DNA from: Artocarpus heterophyllus
Lineage: Eukaryota > Streptophyta > Magnoliopsida > Rosales > Moraceae
Assembly: GCA_025403435.1 (NCBI GenBank)
Contig: CM046340.1
Coordinates: 9,586,420 to 9,650,419, forward strand
Length of the DNA stretch: 64,000 nucleotides
Reading direction: 5' to 3'
This document shows positions 62,825-64,000 of this stretch, in pieces. The translations under genes and the position numbers were made by a program. The notes beneath the pieces were generated by a model, which had not been told where the DNA came from, ran no database searches, and saw only the letters and a list, made by a program, of their open reading frames with translations. The first letter of the stretch is position 1. Every line of letters starts with the position of its first letter.

Positions 62825-62945
62825 ATTAAAATTAATTTTTTAGTTTAAAACATTATAACATATAAAAATTTTATGCTGTAGTATTTTTTTTTATTATAAT
62901 ATGTAAAAATTTTACATTATTTTTAACTAAAAAATTAATTTTAAT
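62825..62945. mobile_element. Short MITE, ACATGTKA-motif family, copy 7
   Basis: Perfect 21-bp inverted arms at 62825-62845 and 62925-62945 (outer part ATTAAAATTAATTTTTTAG). The interior has ATTATAACATATAAAAATTT and TTATAATATGTAAAAATTTT, the family's two motif copies. The adjacent CAAACATCG may belong to the element end. Confidence 0.65.
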
Positions 62946-64000
62946 TATTTTTGTCAAACATCGTGTAAATAAAGAACAATTATAAACCGTTACATTTTTA
63001 ATATTTTCTGTTACAATGATACAATTATGATGTTTTTTTTTATGGTTAAAATATATGTATTCATATCCTACCACCACCGCATTCTCATAATTGTGAGATT
63101 GAGATTTGAGAAGGTCCATTTTTCTTTTCCATCCATGAATTCATCTTTACAAGAAAAATGTGAAAAAAAAAAAGAAAAAAGAAACTTGTGGTCACGAATG
63201 CTTGAACACATTTTCATAGCGACATGGGTAATCATGATCGTCCATCAACAAGATGAAGTCCTTTCTGATCTGATATACGTCCAGCTGGTCAAATCACCGC
63301 GGTTTCGTGGCAACAATATTATTAATAAAATAATATATTCACACACACACACACAGAGACACACACGTACTTGCTACTCACACGTTTTCCACCTCCCACT
63401 TGCCAGGAGGAAGGAGGTGGCAAATAACAGGAACAAAAGAAAAGAAAAAAAAAAAAACTACCCTTTGCCGTGTCAACAATACACTGGAATACCGTACACA
63501 CTGTTTTTTTCCTTTGTTTTTTAATTTTACACGAAACACAAAGAGCTGGTAAATAAGAAAGTTGACAAAAAAACAACTCATAATAAATAAAAATTTCTTT
63601 CAACAGAGATAAAATAAACACTAGGTAAATTTTATGATTGGACGTATATTTTGAATTTATTTATAGGCCTTGTTATTTTAAAAGATAATAATTTTTTAAT
63701 ATTATTTATAGTAAATTTTTAACATAGATAATCAGGTAATTAAAACGTAAAATTTGTTGTCAATGATAAAACCAAAGGTGGATGGTTTTCACCCAAGCTT
63801 TTTTTTTTATATATTTTGTATATAAAATTTTATAAAAATTATATTTTATTTAATTTTTTTAAAACCAATTTCACCTCTTACTTCGTTAATTTACTCATGC
63901 CTCCTCATACCTCGGCTCACCCCTACTTGTCGTGCTACCACAGGAACACTAAAATCCCTTGCACTAAATGATAGAATCAATTTGAAAACAGGACCCACGT
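62946..64000. other. Intergenic to window end, no gene supported
   Basis: An (AC)n microsatellite lies at about 63340-63366. Overlapping open frames at 63027-63524 plus and 63322-63621 minus are low-complexity and unrecognised. The last 200 bases, with a CACCTCTTACTTCG-like string, resemble a repeat near 16790-16880. Confidence 0.45.

Noticed and set aside
1..64000. CRISPR arrays, rRNA or tRNA genes, prokaryotic operons
   Set aside because: No spaced direct repeats with unique spacers, no rRNA or complete tRNA sequence; the window is clearly plant nuclear DNA.

Overview
The window is nuclear DNA from a flowering plant, most likely a woody or perennial eudicot. Evidence: spliced genes with GT-AG introns and T-rich intron bodies, AT-rich spacers full of plant-type MITEs, a Ty3/gypsy chromovirus primed by initiator tRNA-Met, and two host proteins typical of land plants. 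I see no prokaryotic, organellar, rRNA, tRNA or CRISPR feature. I cannot name the species.

Only two host genes can be supported in 64 kb. The first (4679-5725, minus) is an intronless GT8 galacturonosyltransferase-like gene of the GATL5/6/7 type, a Golgi enzyme of cell-wall polysaccharide synthesis. The second (28089-34350, plus) is a nine-exon gene for a 636-residue RLP4-type receptor-like protein: signal peptide, malectin-like domain, short LRR block, one transmembrane helix, short tail, no kinase. Both products concern the cell wall, but the genes are 22 kb apart on opposite strands and nothing shows they are co-regulated.

The rest is mobile or repetitive DNA. At 49759-58818 (minus) lies a complete, young LTR retrotransposon of Tekay/Del chromovirus type: two 2.16-kb LTRs that are about 99.4 percent identical by eye, a 5-bp target duplication AAACT, a primer-binding site, a polypurine tract and one uninterrupted 1530-codon gag-pol frame. 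Just to its left (45874-48633) is an older solo LTR of the same family. It was split by a 593-bp hAT-like MITE with an 8-bp duplication; without that insertion it has almost the same length as the young LTRs. A decayed gag remnant (9730-11100, minus) and two weaker LTR candidates (14200-15454 and 15950-16270) occupy the left part.

Smaller elements include a tRNA-derived SINE with an 18-bp target duplication (23804-24033), two long inverted-repeat elements (17271-17795 and 24729-25840), a foldback element carrying about twelve copies of a 16-bp tandem repeat (8298-8666), and a family of roughly 150-bp MITEs with at least seven scattered copies. Local duplications occur at 321-909, 1101-1870 and 35267-36375. 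Simple repeats are common.

No new multi-gene system is visible. The items most worth following are the intact, recently inserted retrotransposon with its GGCCTGCC repeat cluster in the LTR, the 16-bp-repeat foldback element, and the nested solo LTR. All alignments and counts were made by eye.
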